Below, one piece after another: positions 1 to 11,947 of a stretch of DNA of 64,000 nucleotides; positions within the stretch are counted from its first letter, which is position 1; the number at the start of each line of letters is the position of its first letter. Source of the DNA: Elysia crispata (taxonomy: Eukaryota > Mollusca > Gastropoda > Plakobranchidae). A program made the position numbers and the translations under genes. The stretch covers positions 1 to 64,000 of the forward strand of contig JAWDGP010001118.1 of NCBI GenBank assembly GCA_033675545.1. The letters are read 5' to 3'. The notes beneath the pieces were generated by a model that was not told where the DNA came from, searched no databases, and saw only the letters and a list, made by a program, of their open reading frames with translations.

Positions 1-2380
1 TAGAGATGACCAAAAAAGAAATTAAACGGCGGCCATATTGTATTCATGCTAATTATAGAGATGGCCAAAATAGAAATTAACCGGCGTCTATATTGGATTT
101 ATGCTAATTGTAGAGATGGCTAAAATAGAAATTAACCGGCATCTATATTGGATTTATACTAAATGTAGAGATGGCCAAAATAGAATCAACTGGCGGCCAC
201 ATTAAAATGATGCATGTTATAGAGATTACCAAGATACAATTAACCGGCGGCCATATTGAATTTATGCTAATTATAGAGATGGCCAAAATAGAAATTAACC
301 GGCGGCCAAATTGAATTTATGCTAATTATAGAGATGGCCAAAATAAAAATTAACCGTCGTCTATATTTGATTTATGCTAATTGTAGAGATGGCCAAAAAA
401 GAATCAACTGGCGTCCACATTAAAATTATGCTTTTTATATAGATTAACAAAATGAAATTGGATTGATGATAAGTACCAAGATAAAATATTGGTAAATAAG
501 CTACTTATAGAGATGGCCAAAATAGAATTCATCGGCGGCCATATTGGAATTAAGCTAATTATAGAGATGGCCAAAATAGAAATTAACCGGCGACCATATT
601 GAATTTATGCTAATTATAGAGATGGCCAAAATAGAAATTAACGGCGTCTATATTGGATTTATGCTAATTGTAGAGATGGCCAAAATTGAATCAACTGGCG
701 GCCACATTAAAATTATGCTTGTTATAGAGATTACCAAGATAAAATTAACCGGCGGCCATATTGAATTTATGCTAATTATAGAGATGGCCAAAATAGAAAT
801 TATTCGGCGGCCATATTGAATTTATGCTAATTATAGAGATGGCCAAAATAGAAATTAACCGGCGTCTATATTGGATTTATGCTAATTGTAGAGATGGCCA
901 AAATAGAATCAATTGGCGGTCACATTAAAATTATGCTTGTTATAGAGATTACCAAGATAAAATTAACCGGCGGCCATATTGAATTTATGCTAATTATAGA
1001 GATGGCCAAAATAGAAATTAACCGGCGGCCATATTGAATTTATGCTAATTATAGAGATGGCCAAAATAGAAATTAACCGGCAGCCATATTGAATTTATGC
1101 TAATTATAGAGATGGCCAAAATAGAAATTAACCGGCGTCTATATTGGATTTATGCTAATTGTAGAGATGGGCAAAATAGAATCAACTGGCGGCTACATTA
1201 AAATTATGCTTGTTATAGAGATTACCAAGATAAAATTAACCGGCGGCCGTATTGAATTTATGCTAATTATAGAGATGGCCAAAATAGAAATTAACCGGCG
1301 GCCATATTGAATTTATGCGCATTATAGAGATGGCCAAAATAGAAATTAACCGGCGTCTATATTGAATTTATGCTAATTGTAGAGATGGCCAAAATAGAAT
1401 CAACTGGCGGCCACATTAAAATTATGCTTGTTATAGAGATTACCAAGATAAAATTAACCGGCGGCCATATTGAATTTATGCTAATTATAGAGATGGCCAA
1501 AATAGAAATTAACCGGCGGCCATATTGAATTTATGCTAATTATAGAGATGGCCAAAATAGAAATTAACCGGCGTCTATATTGGATTTATGCTAATTGTAG
1601 AGATGGCCAAAATAGAATCAACTGGCAGCCACATTAAAATTATGCTTGTTATAGAGATTACCAAGATAAAATTAACAGGCGGCCATATTGAATTTATGCT
1701 AATTATAGAGATGGCCAAAATAGAAATTAACCGGCGGCCATATTGAATTTTTGCTTATTAAAGAGATGGCCAAAATAGAAATTAACCGGCATCGATATTG
1801 GATTGTTGCTAATTGTAGAGATATCCAAAATAGAATGAACTGGCGGCCACATTAAAATTATGCTTGTTATAGAGATTGCCAAGATAAAATTAACCGGCGG
1901 CCATATTGAATTTATGCTAATTATAGAGATGGCCAAAATAGAAATTAACCGGCGGCTATACTGGATTTATGGCCAAAATAAAATTAACCCGAGGCCATAT
2001 TGGCATTATGCATATTATAGAGATGGCCAAAATAGAATTAATCGGCGGCCATATTGGATTTAATGTACTTATATAGATTACCAAACTGAAATTGGAATTA
2101 TGCTAATTATAGAGATGGCCAAAATAGAATTAAGCGGCGGCCACATTGAAATTATGCTATTTATAGAGATTACCAAGATAAAATGAACCGGCGGCCATAT
2201 TGGCATTATGCTAATTACAGAGATGGCCAAAATAGAATTAACCGGCGGCTATATTGGCATTATGCTAATTGTAGAGATGGCCAAAATAGAATTAACTAGC
2301 GGCCAAATTGGAATAATGCTAATTATAATTTACATAGATTACCAAAATAGAATAATTAGCATTCATATTGGAATTTCACA
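1..2380. repeat. 55-bp satellite array with higher-order units
   Basis: A monomer of about 55 bp, recognisable by TAGAGATGGCCAAAATAGAA followed by an AACCGGCGGCCATATTG-like core, repeats head to tail from the window edge. Four monomer types occur. One carries GAGATTACCAAGAT instead of GAGATGGCCAAAAT and marks a larger unit: the marker falls near 731, 949, 1222, 1440, 1658 and 1876, so the spacing is about 218 bp (four monomers) with one 273-bp unit (five monomers). Monomers become degenerate after about 1950 and fade near 2340. The period is not a multiple of three, so the short open frames inside are accidental. The array continues beyond the left edge. Confidence 0.95.
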
Positions 2381-4074
2381 ATAACTATTATCCTTTTAGC
2401 CCGTCCCAAATCTTTTATCTCTATCTACATCTCGATCTTTTTCGAGTCATCAGTCCAATCGTAAAGATTTACTCCAACTCCAGTTAAAAACCTTATTGCC
2501 TATTCACTCAACCCCTCCCCCCCCAAAAAAAAAAAAAAAAAAAAATCGTGTCATTTTTGTTATATTAAGAGAACATGTAATTATAAAATATAATATATGC
2601 AGCTGCTGATTGTTACCAGCTATATCCTGCTTGGGTAAATCAAGATTAGTCTCAAATTCGATTATATTTTGATAATATGGTATTATTTTGATGATTTATA
2701 GAAATCATTTCGATTCTACAGCATTGGTATTGTATTAGTATAGAGAAAGAAAAAATCGAAATCGATTCTACCGTTTTGATTTTTTATTTCGATATCTATT
2801 CTATTGTAATGATATTTTGTTATTATGCTTGTTTATAGAGATAGAAGTATAGAAGTATTTCTCACCCCTATTTCATTGTTCAATATTGATTCGCCATCTA
2901 TGTGGCAGTTGTATGTTTCTATTACTTTATATGGAGTTCAATATTTCTTTCGTATAAAACTGACGGATCTTAAACTCTGTGCAAATTGTAATGAATTGAA
3001 ATCACTTGATAAATACCTTAAACACATACGAAAACCTTTGGGTTTAAACTCTCAATGTATTGAATGTGGGAGGTATTAAAAACAGGAACAATATCAAAAA
3101 TAAAAAAGACAGATAACAGTGTTATCTGAGTTTATTCAGAGAAATCCAAATTACAATAATATAAAAAGAAATAATTTTATAATACACAATTACCTAAAAA
3201 AGACACATAATACAGTCTAAAAAAAAATAACGTCAATGAAACTTATGTATATAACATAAACGAATATGACATTTTCATTAAAAGAGATAATAAATATAGG
3301 GGCATTGCCTGTTCAATGAACTTTAATCTGTTTGACTTTCAGCTTACATTGCATTACAATAAAGCACAACTGATAATTCACATAAGATTTTTGTTCACAT
3401 ATTAATTAATTTACTCCAGTCAATATATTTTCCCTGTTCTCTTTAAAAGCGTTGTCAAGAGAAATAAAAACTGGATGATAAGAAAGCTTTGAGCATTCAA
3501 ACAAGGTCCCACATTTTACTTCTGAAAAGGAACCACAAAAAAGAAATATTAATAAGGGGGGGCGGGTGAAACCTTAGCTAGATATATATCAAATTTGAAA
3601 TATATTGTATATGAAATAATGAGATAAAATTTACATAAAGATAGTTTATAATAACTGCACAAAATTGTTTGTTTCAAGAGCTAATTTAATCTCATCAGAT
3701 TTTAGTAATTATCTAAATAGAACTTTACAGGTTTAGAAAAAAAGTGAAATTGAACATTTTTAGAAAATCTAATAATACAAAAAAAAACTGAGCAAGTTTC
3801 TTTTTATCTATGATTAAACCTATTATAAATTAAGGAGGATGGAGGAATTCCGTCCCCCAGTCAAGATTATCAATCGTTTTTAAGGGGAAATATTTGCATA
3901 AAGGAACAATAATTTTTTTCACTCATCCACAGACACATTCTAGGATGTGTTTCGTCGTATTACGACTCATCAGTGTGGCTATAGAGTATGGATTTATTCA
4001 AGTGTCCACCATTCAGTTAAAATCGTTTTGTTCTGGATCGAAAGTCCAAAATGCTCATAAATACCATATGTAAA
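2381..4074. other. Intergenic, no clear gene
   Basis: AT-rich sequence between the satellite and a LINE fragment. It contains a short poly-C then poly-A run near 2515-2545 and one weak cysteine-motif reading frame (listed separately). I see no splice-supported exon and no recognisable element in the rest. Confidence 0.5.
2825..3079 (+). pseudogene. Possible decayed zinc-ribbon fragment
   Basis: An 84-codon frame whose last third has the pattern CANC - about 28 residues - CIEC, with a basic KHIRKPLGLNSQ stretch between the cysteine pairs. That spacing resembles the small C4 zinc ribbons found next to HNH-type nucleases and in some mobile elements. Just past the TAA stop the same frame reads a basic, glutamine- and tyrosine-containing stretch like the sequence that usually follows such ribbons, so the stop may be a disabling mutation. 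The upstream two thirds are not recognisable. This may be chance; no function is assigned. Confidence 0.2.
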
Positions 4075-4305
4075 CTATAGGCAGTCTTTTTTGGGCCATG
4101 TGATGAGAAAAAAAAACTAAAACATCTTGTGGCAACTCGATTGATTTTAAAAGAAACGGCAGCAGGGGAAAGAAGCGAGAAAAGATAAGTGGCTAAATGT
4201 AAAATGAGTGACAGAGGCACTTAACAGCATCAAGGTGTAGAGATGCGCAGAAGGTCATGATCGCCTACTGTAAAGAGCAGGGCCCCTAATTCATAGAGAA
4301 TTTTC
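4075..4305 (+). mobile_element. 3' end of a LINE, fragment
   Basis: With frameshifts, the plus strand reads a FLGHVMRRKKLKHLVAT-like segment and ends in a stretch corresponding to a MIANAKEHGT-type C-terminus. The same region is present in the longer LINE remnant at 7.1-7.95 kb (FFGH... and GTGGAAAGTCATGATCGGCA). The two are therefore 5'-truncated copies of one non-LTR retrotransposon family. Neither is functional. Confidence 0.7.
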
Positions 4306-5634
4306 TATGAATAATCTAAGGATTGCCGCGTTTTACAAAAAAAAAAAAAAAGGTACATCTAATAAAGGTAGTTGTAAGCTATATGTCTTTGTTGTTTCAA
4401 CGTAGATGGTTACCGCATATGTTGGGCGCTGCTCTACATAAAATTATGTATAGACAACCACTGCCATAAATACAGCACAGATTGCAAATATAACATCTCA
4501 CTCCAGTTCTATAACATTTTCAAAGCTGGAAAATACAAAGGACTCAAAGCATACATAGTGAAAAAACAAGCAAACCATAAAACAAAGGAATGTATTCACA
4601 GACAACACTTTGCAGACATGAAATTTGCTTGAAAAGAAAGACATGAATATTAGAAGATAAACATCTAAGTCTCACTTGTACATGAGGTGTAAGCTGACTA
4701 CCTTTGATAGGTCTACAAATGTAGCCCAAAATTTGTCTTGACCTGCAAAGACTTAAAGCAAGAACAGATGATTTTTTCCCCTCTCCTAATTTTTGGAGAA
4801 AAAGAAAATGATTTTTGTGAAAGAGAAAGTTTGTTTTAAGCAGAAAGGATAAGAAAAGAGATGACATGAAAGATTGAAAAACCTGTCTGTCCTACTGGAG
4901 AAAACGAAGAAAAACACACTTAAAAAAAGATAATAATGCAATGATGTCACAAGGCTGCTTGAATTGAACCAACAGAAGATTTCAGCACTTTAAGCCTATA
5001 TCTCTGCGAAGTCATGAACGGGAATTGATTTCTGAAGTCTACCAGCCTTATTCCCATTATAATTGTGATAAAACAATAATTTGACAATAAACTTACAAAA
5101 TAATTTTTTTTTACCACATCAAACATATATAACAGCTGATTTTGGATCTTTGTTAAATTTAAGTTCCTTTCTTTAGAGCAGCAACTCCTCTCCCTAAAGA
5201 CTTTGACAGAATCCTGGTATAATGCTGTGTTTGAAAAGTACAAGTCAATGGACATGTCTATACTAGTTCATTTTTACCTTTATAACTGATCTTTGACTGC
5301 CATGGCGTCAAAAGCAATGATCACATGAATTTAAACTAGTTTAAAAATTCTTGAGAAAAAAGGATCAACATACACATCAAGGGCAAAATTCCTGATCTAC
5401 TCTGCTGTGTCACGTTGATTCCAATCTCGTCCTTCTTCAAAACTCAGTAGATGGTAAGGATTCCCTCTCAAAAGCACATTGTCTCAAGTTGTTTAGTCTG
5501 TGGCTGGTGATCTCCTCAAAATGAAGAAGAGGTTGAAGATCTCCGTCAGATTATCACTGAAGATGTTGAGAGGAGCATATAATTATGAATAGACAGGAAC
5601 GAGTTACACAGAGAAGGGATAGGGAAGAAAAGGG
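4306..5634. other. Intergenic, nothing recognised
   Basis: AT-rich sequence with an A14 run near 4338 and scattered short frames on both strands. None has splice-site support, domain similarity or compositional contrast. Confidence 0.4.
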
Positions 5635-5817
<183 letters not shown>

Positions 5818-5904
5818 GAAAAACAACTCTAAGGCAAATACACACCTGGTAGCTATAGCAGAGGTAAAAGACACAGTAAAAAATCTGCAAACAATTTTCA
5901 AAGA

Positions 5905-6960
5905 GCTAAAAAACCAAATACATGCATTACAAAACTTCGCACGGAGACAGAAGAGATTGTTGTCTTCCTCTTTGGAGACTATGCTTTCTTGTCCTGTGGC
6001 ATTTCAGGAGCGACAGGGACATTCCGTGCCTGGTCTGTCTTGATTCCAAACAGAAAGTAAGGAACCTACCAAAAAGAGAGCACTACAATCTTTACACACA
6101 GATGCACAACAGTTTTTGGAGAGCGGTGGGAAAACAAATGCAGTTAAATGTTTTAACAATAAACTCAGACATCCATTCCTAGAAATAAAGATAGCAAACA
6201 CAGCCCCTCCATATTTATATATTCTTCTTGGAATCACACTAAAACATCCCAATCTGATACAAAAGGAAGTCCAAAATAGAGATGAGATAATAGCCAAGCA
6301 GAAACATTCAAATTACAGACGCAACTGGCTCAAAGCTGAAGAAAAGAAAAAACAAATAGTACTTTCAAAAGGAACGCTACACTAGAGTAGATGATGAGAG
6401 CAGAAGAAGAATGTGGAGAAAAGAGGCAAAGAGGAGTTGAAAAAAATTGAAGAGACAAAAATAAAGCTGTGGGCCCAATCCAAGAAAGCTCAGAGACAGT
6501 ACTACAAAAGCAAAATAGAAAGACAAGCATACCATGGGGGAAACTTTATAAGTCACCACTGAAGAAAATGATGACATTTTAGGAGTTGCGCTCCCTACCA
6601 AAGATATGTTTGACACACTTAACTCACATTTTGAAGGCATTCACTCTTTAACCTCAAAAGCCCAACCAGAGGAAACCACATTACAAGCAGAGATTGCAAC
6701 TTCTGAATACATCAAATTTTACAGACAGTGCTTTCCCAATCGCATCATTGCCAAGCAGCACATTTTAAAAAAGAATAGCACTGATTTTATGCATAGGACA
6801 GGTTTTGGACTAGGCTTTCTTAGGGAGCAGGATGGGAACAACTTCACTCAACTGTTTCACGCTTGGCAAGAAGTGCAGCCATAAGAAATGATAAAAATAG
6901 AATGAAAAATATAATAGAACTCAACTCCCTTGTACCACAGACAAAACCCAGACAACAACA
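5905..6960 (+). mobile_element. Decayed transposon-type protein remnant
   Basis: Several short frames in different phases appear to belong to one broken protein. Around 6190-6260 the frame reads APPYLYILLGITLKHPNLIQ, and around 6735-6840 it reads FPNRIIAKQHILKKN and then GFGLGFLREQDG. The second block aligns with the remnant inside the large TSN intron (about 41040-41150), where the frame gives a similar HHILEKHC... then RF..GFNGEQG pattern. That intron copy has inverted terminal repeats, so this one is probably a fragment of the same DNA-transposon family that has lost its ends. I recognise the pattern as one common in invertebrate repeat proteins but cannot name the superfamily. Stops and frameshifts make it non-functional. 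Confidence 0.55.
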
Positions 6961-7089
6961 AAAATAGTTAATAATATACCCCACAAAAAAATTTGAAAAT
7001 GAAATTTTATTGGGAAATGACATCAGTATTGCATGTTTTGCAATTTTGTGTTAAAAAAGTAGTGTGATTTGTATTCCACGCATTCCAGC

Positions 7090-7955
7090 TGCATGCCTTT
7101 TTCTACTGCGCGGGTAAAATTCCTGGGAAGAGACAGTGTCCACCCATCCACTGTGAGCTGTCAGATAAGGGTGCTAGATTTATGGGCTTATGGCAAGTTG
7201 CTGACAAACTCAAAGTGAACAGAATTTGGCTCCATGTTGAGATACGCTGATGACACTGTATTAATTCCAGAAAATAAAGAAGACTTGCGACAATTATTAA
7301 CGATTTTTGAAGAAGAGAGCAGAAAAAAAGGGTTGCAATTGAATAGCAAAAAGATAGAACTAATGATGATTAGTCAAAGTTATAGTCTCCGCACATCAAC
7401 ATCTTTATCAAAGGTAATAAACTCAAGCAAAGGGGTCAATTCAAATACTTGGGTACTTTAATATCAAGTGATGGACGTAACTTACACTTGAGCTTCCAGA
7501 GAATGAAATCTATACTAACAAATAACCACATCTCAATTCGCACAAAAAGAAGAGCCCTGAAGTGCTCTATTGAGCCCATTCTGACGTATCAATACAAAGC
7601 TTGCACAATTTCAAAACAGTTACAAAAGAAACTGGAGACAACAAAATGAGATTCCACAAATCTCATGGACTGTAAAGAAATCAACCAAAACTGTTACAAG
7701 AAGCCAACACTACAAGATTCAGCATAAATAGAATAAGTAAACGCCAGGCAACCTTTTTTGGACATGTCTAGAGAAGAGAGAAAGTACAAAATCTAGTGAC
7801 AACTGGAGTGATTGTACCAAAACAGCATCAAAAGATGTTGGATGGACTTTCAAAGTAGGACAAGTGACAGAAGCACTGAAAGTGATGAGGGATAGAGATG
7901 TGTGGAAAGTCATGATCGGCAATGCCAAAGAGCACGGCACCTAACTGATTGATTG
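7090..7955 (+). mobile_element. LINE remnant with reverse-transcriptase YADD
   Basis: Non-LTR retrotransposon remnant. The frame from 7234 reads LRYADDTVLIPENKEDL and continues through EEESRKKGLQLNSKK. YADD is the reverse-transcriptase active-site motif. After a frameshift near 7449 it continues with GTLISSDGR, FQRMKSILTNNHISIRTKRRALKC and EPILTYQ, the thumb region typical of LINE proteins in flatworms and molluscs. Further shifted frames lead to a FFGHV-like motif and a terminal AKEHGT, followed by a short TGAT repeat as 3' tail near 7945. The 5' part (endonuclease and palm start) is missing. It is dead because of frameshifts and truncation. The clade is uncertain. Confidence 0.85.
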
Positions 7956-8360
7956 ATGAGTTCAAAAGACAATTTTTCCTTCTGTTGAACTAGATTTGGA
8001 TACAGGCGTCAATCTTGCCATTGGACTAAATTTCCCCTTCTCTTCATCTTTTATCATGCTTGTAATGGTACTAGATCTAGAGGTTTAACTATAATAACTC
8101 AACGCCCACTTTGGAAATACTTTGTATGAAACGAAACAAACTGAGACAGCACAGTAGGCCTTACAAGACTGTTGCCACAGCAGCTGCGAGCATAGTTATT
8201 GTCCAAAAAGCTTTGGTCCATGTGCTCTCACGGTTGTGGAAACCTGCGCAACAGTAAAAAAAAATGCTTGGACAGTTGCGTAAGACGCTTCCAGTGTGTA
8301 AAAATCAACTGATCAATGCTGCTCTTATGGCATACAACAATTAAAACATCATAACAATAC
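7956..8360. other. Unassigned flank of the GABA-B-like gene
   Basis: If the GABA-B-like exons belong to a working gene, its C-terminal exon should lie here or further left. I could not identify one. Confidence 0.3.
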
Positions 8361-9723
8361 CTCTCAAATAATGATGAGGCCCATAGAGGGCAGGTGCACA
8401 ACACAATGGCCAGAGAGACTAAATTAAATGTCGTGTTTTCCTGTTTGCTGAAGATGGGTGAGATTGGGGCACTAATAACATACAGGACCTGCAATGTTTC
8501 ACATAAGCAAAAATTTTCGTTCAATTTAATGTTAAGAAGCACCCTGTTAAAAATTTCTTCACAAAATACTTGAGTTTATAAAAAAAGGAAGAAAAAATTA
8601 ACACTACTCTGAAATAAAGACTTATCAATGCCAGATCAATAAAAAAATGTTAAAGTGCTGAAATGTGACTTGTGCATGTTAAAATATACTAAATTTACTT
8701 TGATTTTTTTAAACATATTCATAAATCATTGTTTACACAAAAATCTGAAGTTTAAAAGAAATAAACAGCTAAAGTGTTCAATTATATAACTCTCTTAAGA
8801 AGCCTATAATAGTGAAATATCTAATTCAAAAAGCTTATTTAATTTCAATATGGCTTTTTTCAATTCTTTCAGCTTCCCTCTTCAAATATAATTTTTCTCT
8901 AACAATGATTTGAAATCTTGATACCTGAAGTTATTTGTTAAAAATATTTGTATACTGTGCCAGTTCAAGTAATCTATAAAATAAACATATCTTAAACAAA
9001 ATGCAATCAGCACCATAAAAAACATACATTGTGATGTTTTAAAGAAAAGTCTTGCCATTTTTTTCCAATCTCAAGACAGCCCAACGTGTCTTCATAATGC
9101 GTGAAAAGCATATCAAGGAAAATTTGATAACAATGCCAATACTTCGAAAATGTTTGTGCTGTAAAAATATGAAATTGATTCCACATAACTTGACAATCTG
9201 GTATGAATTTGATGCCTACTTTTGTTTTTAAATAAAGAAAACTATAAAAAAAAATATGACTGAGTATTTGTCCTCTCTGTTGTTGGAACTGAATGACACT
9301 TCTTAGACAATGTTTTAAATAATTAATGAGAGCCACAGAGGGTTTTTAAACAAGATTCCTCAATTAAAATCCATTAAAAAAAGTATCAGTTTAGTTAGCT
9401 TATGATATTTACACAACTGCTGCTTTCTGTGACTAAGACTGCTGGCTCTATATTTTCTCATTAAATCTCAACAGCCAAAAACCTTGTGGATTCGAAGAAA
9501 ACCCTTTACCTTCTAATTTATCTTAAATATAAATAAAAATTTAAAGGATAGAAATTGGTTTTGGTTCCTAGCCACAAACTTGTTCATGCTAATGCGAACA
9601 AACCTGGAATCATTGACTTGTTTAAGTCTCACTCTTTGGGTCTCATAGGCCTGGAAGATGCCAAAGATGATCAGGATACCCTTGCAACCAAACATAACGC
9701 TTGGACGCAGTGAACCAATCACA
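8361..9723 (-). CDS. GABA-B receptor-like, two exons (TM5-TM7 part)
   Basis: Two minus-strand exons together read like the end of a class C (metabotropic GABA-B) receptor seven-helix domain. The first (9723-9576, acceptor ATAGCAG, 49 full codons) has KGILIIFGIFQAYET followed by KQVNDSRF, matching the KGLLL..GIF.AYET...NDSR block at TM5 and its following loop. The second (8488-8361, acceptor CATTGCAG, donor GTATTG) has VLYVISAPIS, a short loop with KQENTTFN, then LVSLAIVLCTC, matching TM6 and TM7. Joining at a TTT|GTGGCT donor keeps the frame across a 1,087-bp intron. Known family: G-protein-coupled receptors for GABA at the plasma membrane. The ligand-binding domain, TM1-TM4 and the coiled-coil tail are not visible nearby. 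It could be the middle of a large gene, a diverged paralogue, or an unprocessed pseudogene fragment. The usual glycine and tyrosine around the start of TM6 are replaced (RISMNK), which favours divergence. Confidence 0.55.
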
Positions 9724-9784
9724 CTGCTATGTACGTCATTCTGTATGTTATGTATGTATGTTCAGGCCTTCTAGCCTGCTTCTA

Positions 9785-9872
9785 TCTTATTCTTTTTCTT
9801 GTAAAGCGCATAGAGCATTTTAAATTAATCATTTGGATATGCGCTATATAAATGCACTTTATTATTATTAGT
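9785..9872 (+). mobile_element. 3' tail of a SINE/LINE
   Basis: The stretch GTAAAGCGCATAGAGCATTT followed by a GATATGCGCTATATAAATGC block and then ATTATTATTA matches the conserved 3' tail shared by many invertebrate SINEs and their partner L2/CR1-type LINEs. No tRNA-like head was found upstream, so only the tail is claimed. Confidence 0.65.
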
Positions 9873-10030
9873 AGTAGTAGTAGTAGTAGTAGTAGTAATA
9901 GGAGGAGGAGGAGGAGGAGGAGGAGGAAGAGGAGAAGGAGGAGGACTGGGAGGGGAGAAGAGAGAATTCGAACAGAAAAATTCGAAGAAGAAGATGGAGA
10001 AGAAGAAGAAGAAGAAAAAGAAGGAGGAGT
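9862..10030. repeat. Mixed trinucleotide microsatellite
   Basis: ATT units pass into TAG units, then AGG/GAG units and GAA-rich sequence. It starts at the retroposon tail and probably grew from its ATT repeats. Poly-Ser, poly-Arg and poly-Leu frames here are artefacts. Confidence 0.95.
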
Positions 10031-11440
10031 GAGAAGAACTGTTTTCATCTTCCCTGCCTCTTTCTCACCGTGTTTACCGGTTCAATGTATTTTTCTTTCG
10101 TCTTTACTTTTCGTGATTCAATTAAGTCCTTTTCTTCTTTAAATCCCTTTTTTTTTTTTTTCCCTTTTCTGTATAAATTATCTTCTGGCTCCTGTACTTC
10201 ATACCCTTTTCGGTTTTTCGATATTAGTCATTTTTCACATTGTTTAATCATTCCTTTTCCCTAACATTGGCGCGGCCCCTTTCATTCATTTTCACTTCCT
10301 CTACAAATCAAATAGAATCAATGCATAATGGAGGGATGGGTTCCCGAAGAACAACATTCACATAGAGTTTTCGTCGAAAATCTTGAACAAAACGTTAACA
10401 GTTTGGCTTTCCAGTCCCAATTTCATAGTTTACTTCCTACTCCGCTTGGGGAATCATGGCCTAAATGCTGAGCAAAACTTCTGTCAGGCGAATTGATTTG
10501 CCCGAGTTTACAATGAAAACCGCAATTCTTTGACCGCACGATCGGTTAAACTGTCTCTCACCACGCGTCTATGGGTCAGTCAAATCAGTTTATAAAAAGT
10601 CCAGCACGGGTTCAGCATAGGTTTGCCCAGTGCCCACTCAAGCTGAGATAAGTGTTGTTGACGAATTTTACGATAACCACATCCGGTTATGGTTTCCAGA
10701 CGAATTCTGGGATTGTGCGCATGCTCAGTAAACAATCAGCCATGATAAATATGAAAAAAAAATGTGAAATTAACGAAATATTTCCAATTGATTTAAAAGA
10801 CAATGGCGATTATTTGTTGTTCTCAATCCTCGTAAGTTTTAACAGCCAATTAACATACACTCCCTCAATATCACAAGAATTTTGACTTCCCCTGGTCACA
10901 CCGGTAATTGTGCTATAATCTAGGAGAATGGTTCCGCATTACAACAATTTGATGATTGTTTTCACTTTTGGAAGCTCACACCTGTAATGGAGTGGAAGAA
11001 ATACCAAGCCCACAGGCACTGGGATGATCGCTACTCACGCACTCTAATGTGACTCATATGGACGGCATTGTTATATTTACAAATTTCATGACAATTGGTG
11101 CTGATCGATATCTAAGCGAGTACCGTTTAGGAGTAATAATAATAGAGGTAGATCTGCTATTAATCTAAATTCTAGGTTTTATTTTGGTTTGTTTTGATTA
11201 ATCGGTATAGAAAGATCTGACTCACTTACGAGCAGGAAATTAATTTTATCCGTTTTGTTTGCTAGAATATCTCAGCCTGGATCTAGGTATGTTAAACTAC
11301 ATTTTATGTCTGATCCTAATTTGGATATGAAAGTGGATTAGATCTATATTGATGTAGGCTTAGATTCTAAGTCTAGAGATTCTCAGATATATTTAGAATG
11401 CTTCAAGCTTTAGACCTAGATCTAGATCTAGATTAAACAG
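10031..11440 (+). promoter_or_regulatory. Candidate promoter / first exon of MBD5/6-like gene
   Basis: The next coding exon begins with an acceptor at 13124, so at least one non-coding exon must lie upstream. The stretch 10260-10740 has more G, C and CpG than its surroundings. A consensus donor, CTCAATCCTC|GTAAGT, sits at 10830 and could end a first exon. This is positional inference; no TATA box or defined start site is visible. The rest of the interval is AT-rich with short CTAGAT runs near 11415-11435. Confidence 0.3.
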
Positions 11441-11947
11441 TAAATTTGCAGATATCGGCCCAACTCACTTTAGGCAACACAATAAAATGTTTCTCGAGGA
11501 ATTCTTAACTTATAGTTTAACATTAATGGGATTTTAGAGCAACATTAAACACGGCTGTTAAAACAGACCAAAAAGCGGCAACTTAGTTTGCTTCCAGGCC
11601 CTACCGCAGATCAATTTTTGTAGTTCTTCCTTTCATGCATAAGCTTAAATTCTCCATTGTTTTGGCGTGAAAATTAGATCTAAAATCTGAAGTTGCGAGG
11701 AAAGGGGAATCCCCGTTCTGCAGGGGTGGTTGACCCCATAACCCGATCGGGTTACAAGCTGTTTCACGGGTGCGGCAGGCAAACTAAAATGCTGCTCTTT
11801 AACAACCGTGTAAATAGCTTATAATATCTTGAAAAGTATATATTTGCGACAAATAAAACCTTCATATTTGTGTTCATCATATCAAATTCATTAAGAAAAA
11901 TACAATTTTAAAGTTTAAAGTGAGTTCGGCCCATAACTGCAATTATA
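11441..11947. mobile_element. Inverted-repeat element (MITE), copy 1
   Basis: The left end carries TTGCAGATATCGGCCCAACT and then CACTTTA. The right end carries TAAAGTGAGTTCGGCCCA then TAACTGCAAT, its imperfect reverse complement. A shorter copy with the same ends and interior lies at 32003-32243. No coding capacity. It sits in the presumed first intron of the MBD5/6-like gene. Confidence 0.75.

Noticed and set aside
607..2063. Open frames inside the satellite resembling a repetitive protein (EMAKIEI...)
   Set aside because: The monomer period of 55 bp is not a multiple of three, so the frame changes at each unit; no start, splice or conservation support.
9782..10142. Poly-Arg and poly-Leu frames
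   Set aside because: Produced by trinucleotide repeats; the same holds for the poly-Leu frame at 33035-33265.
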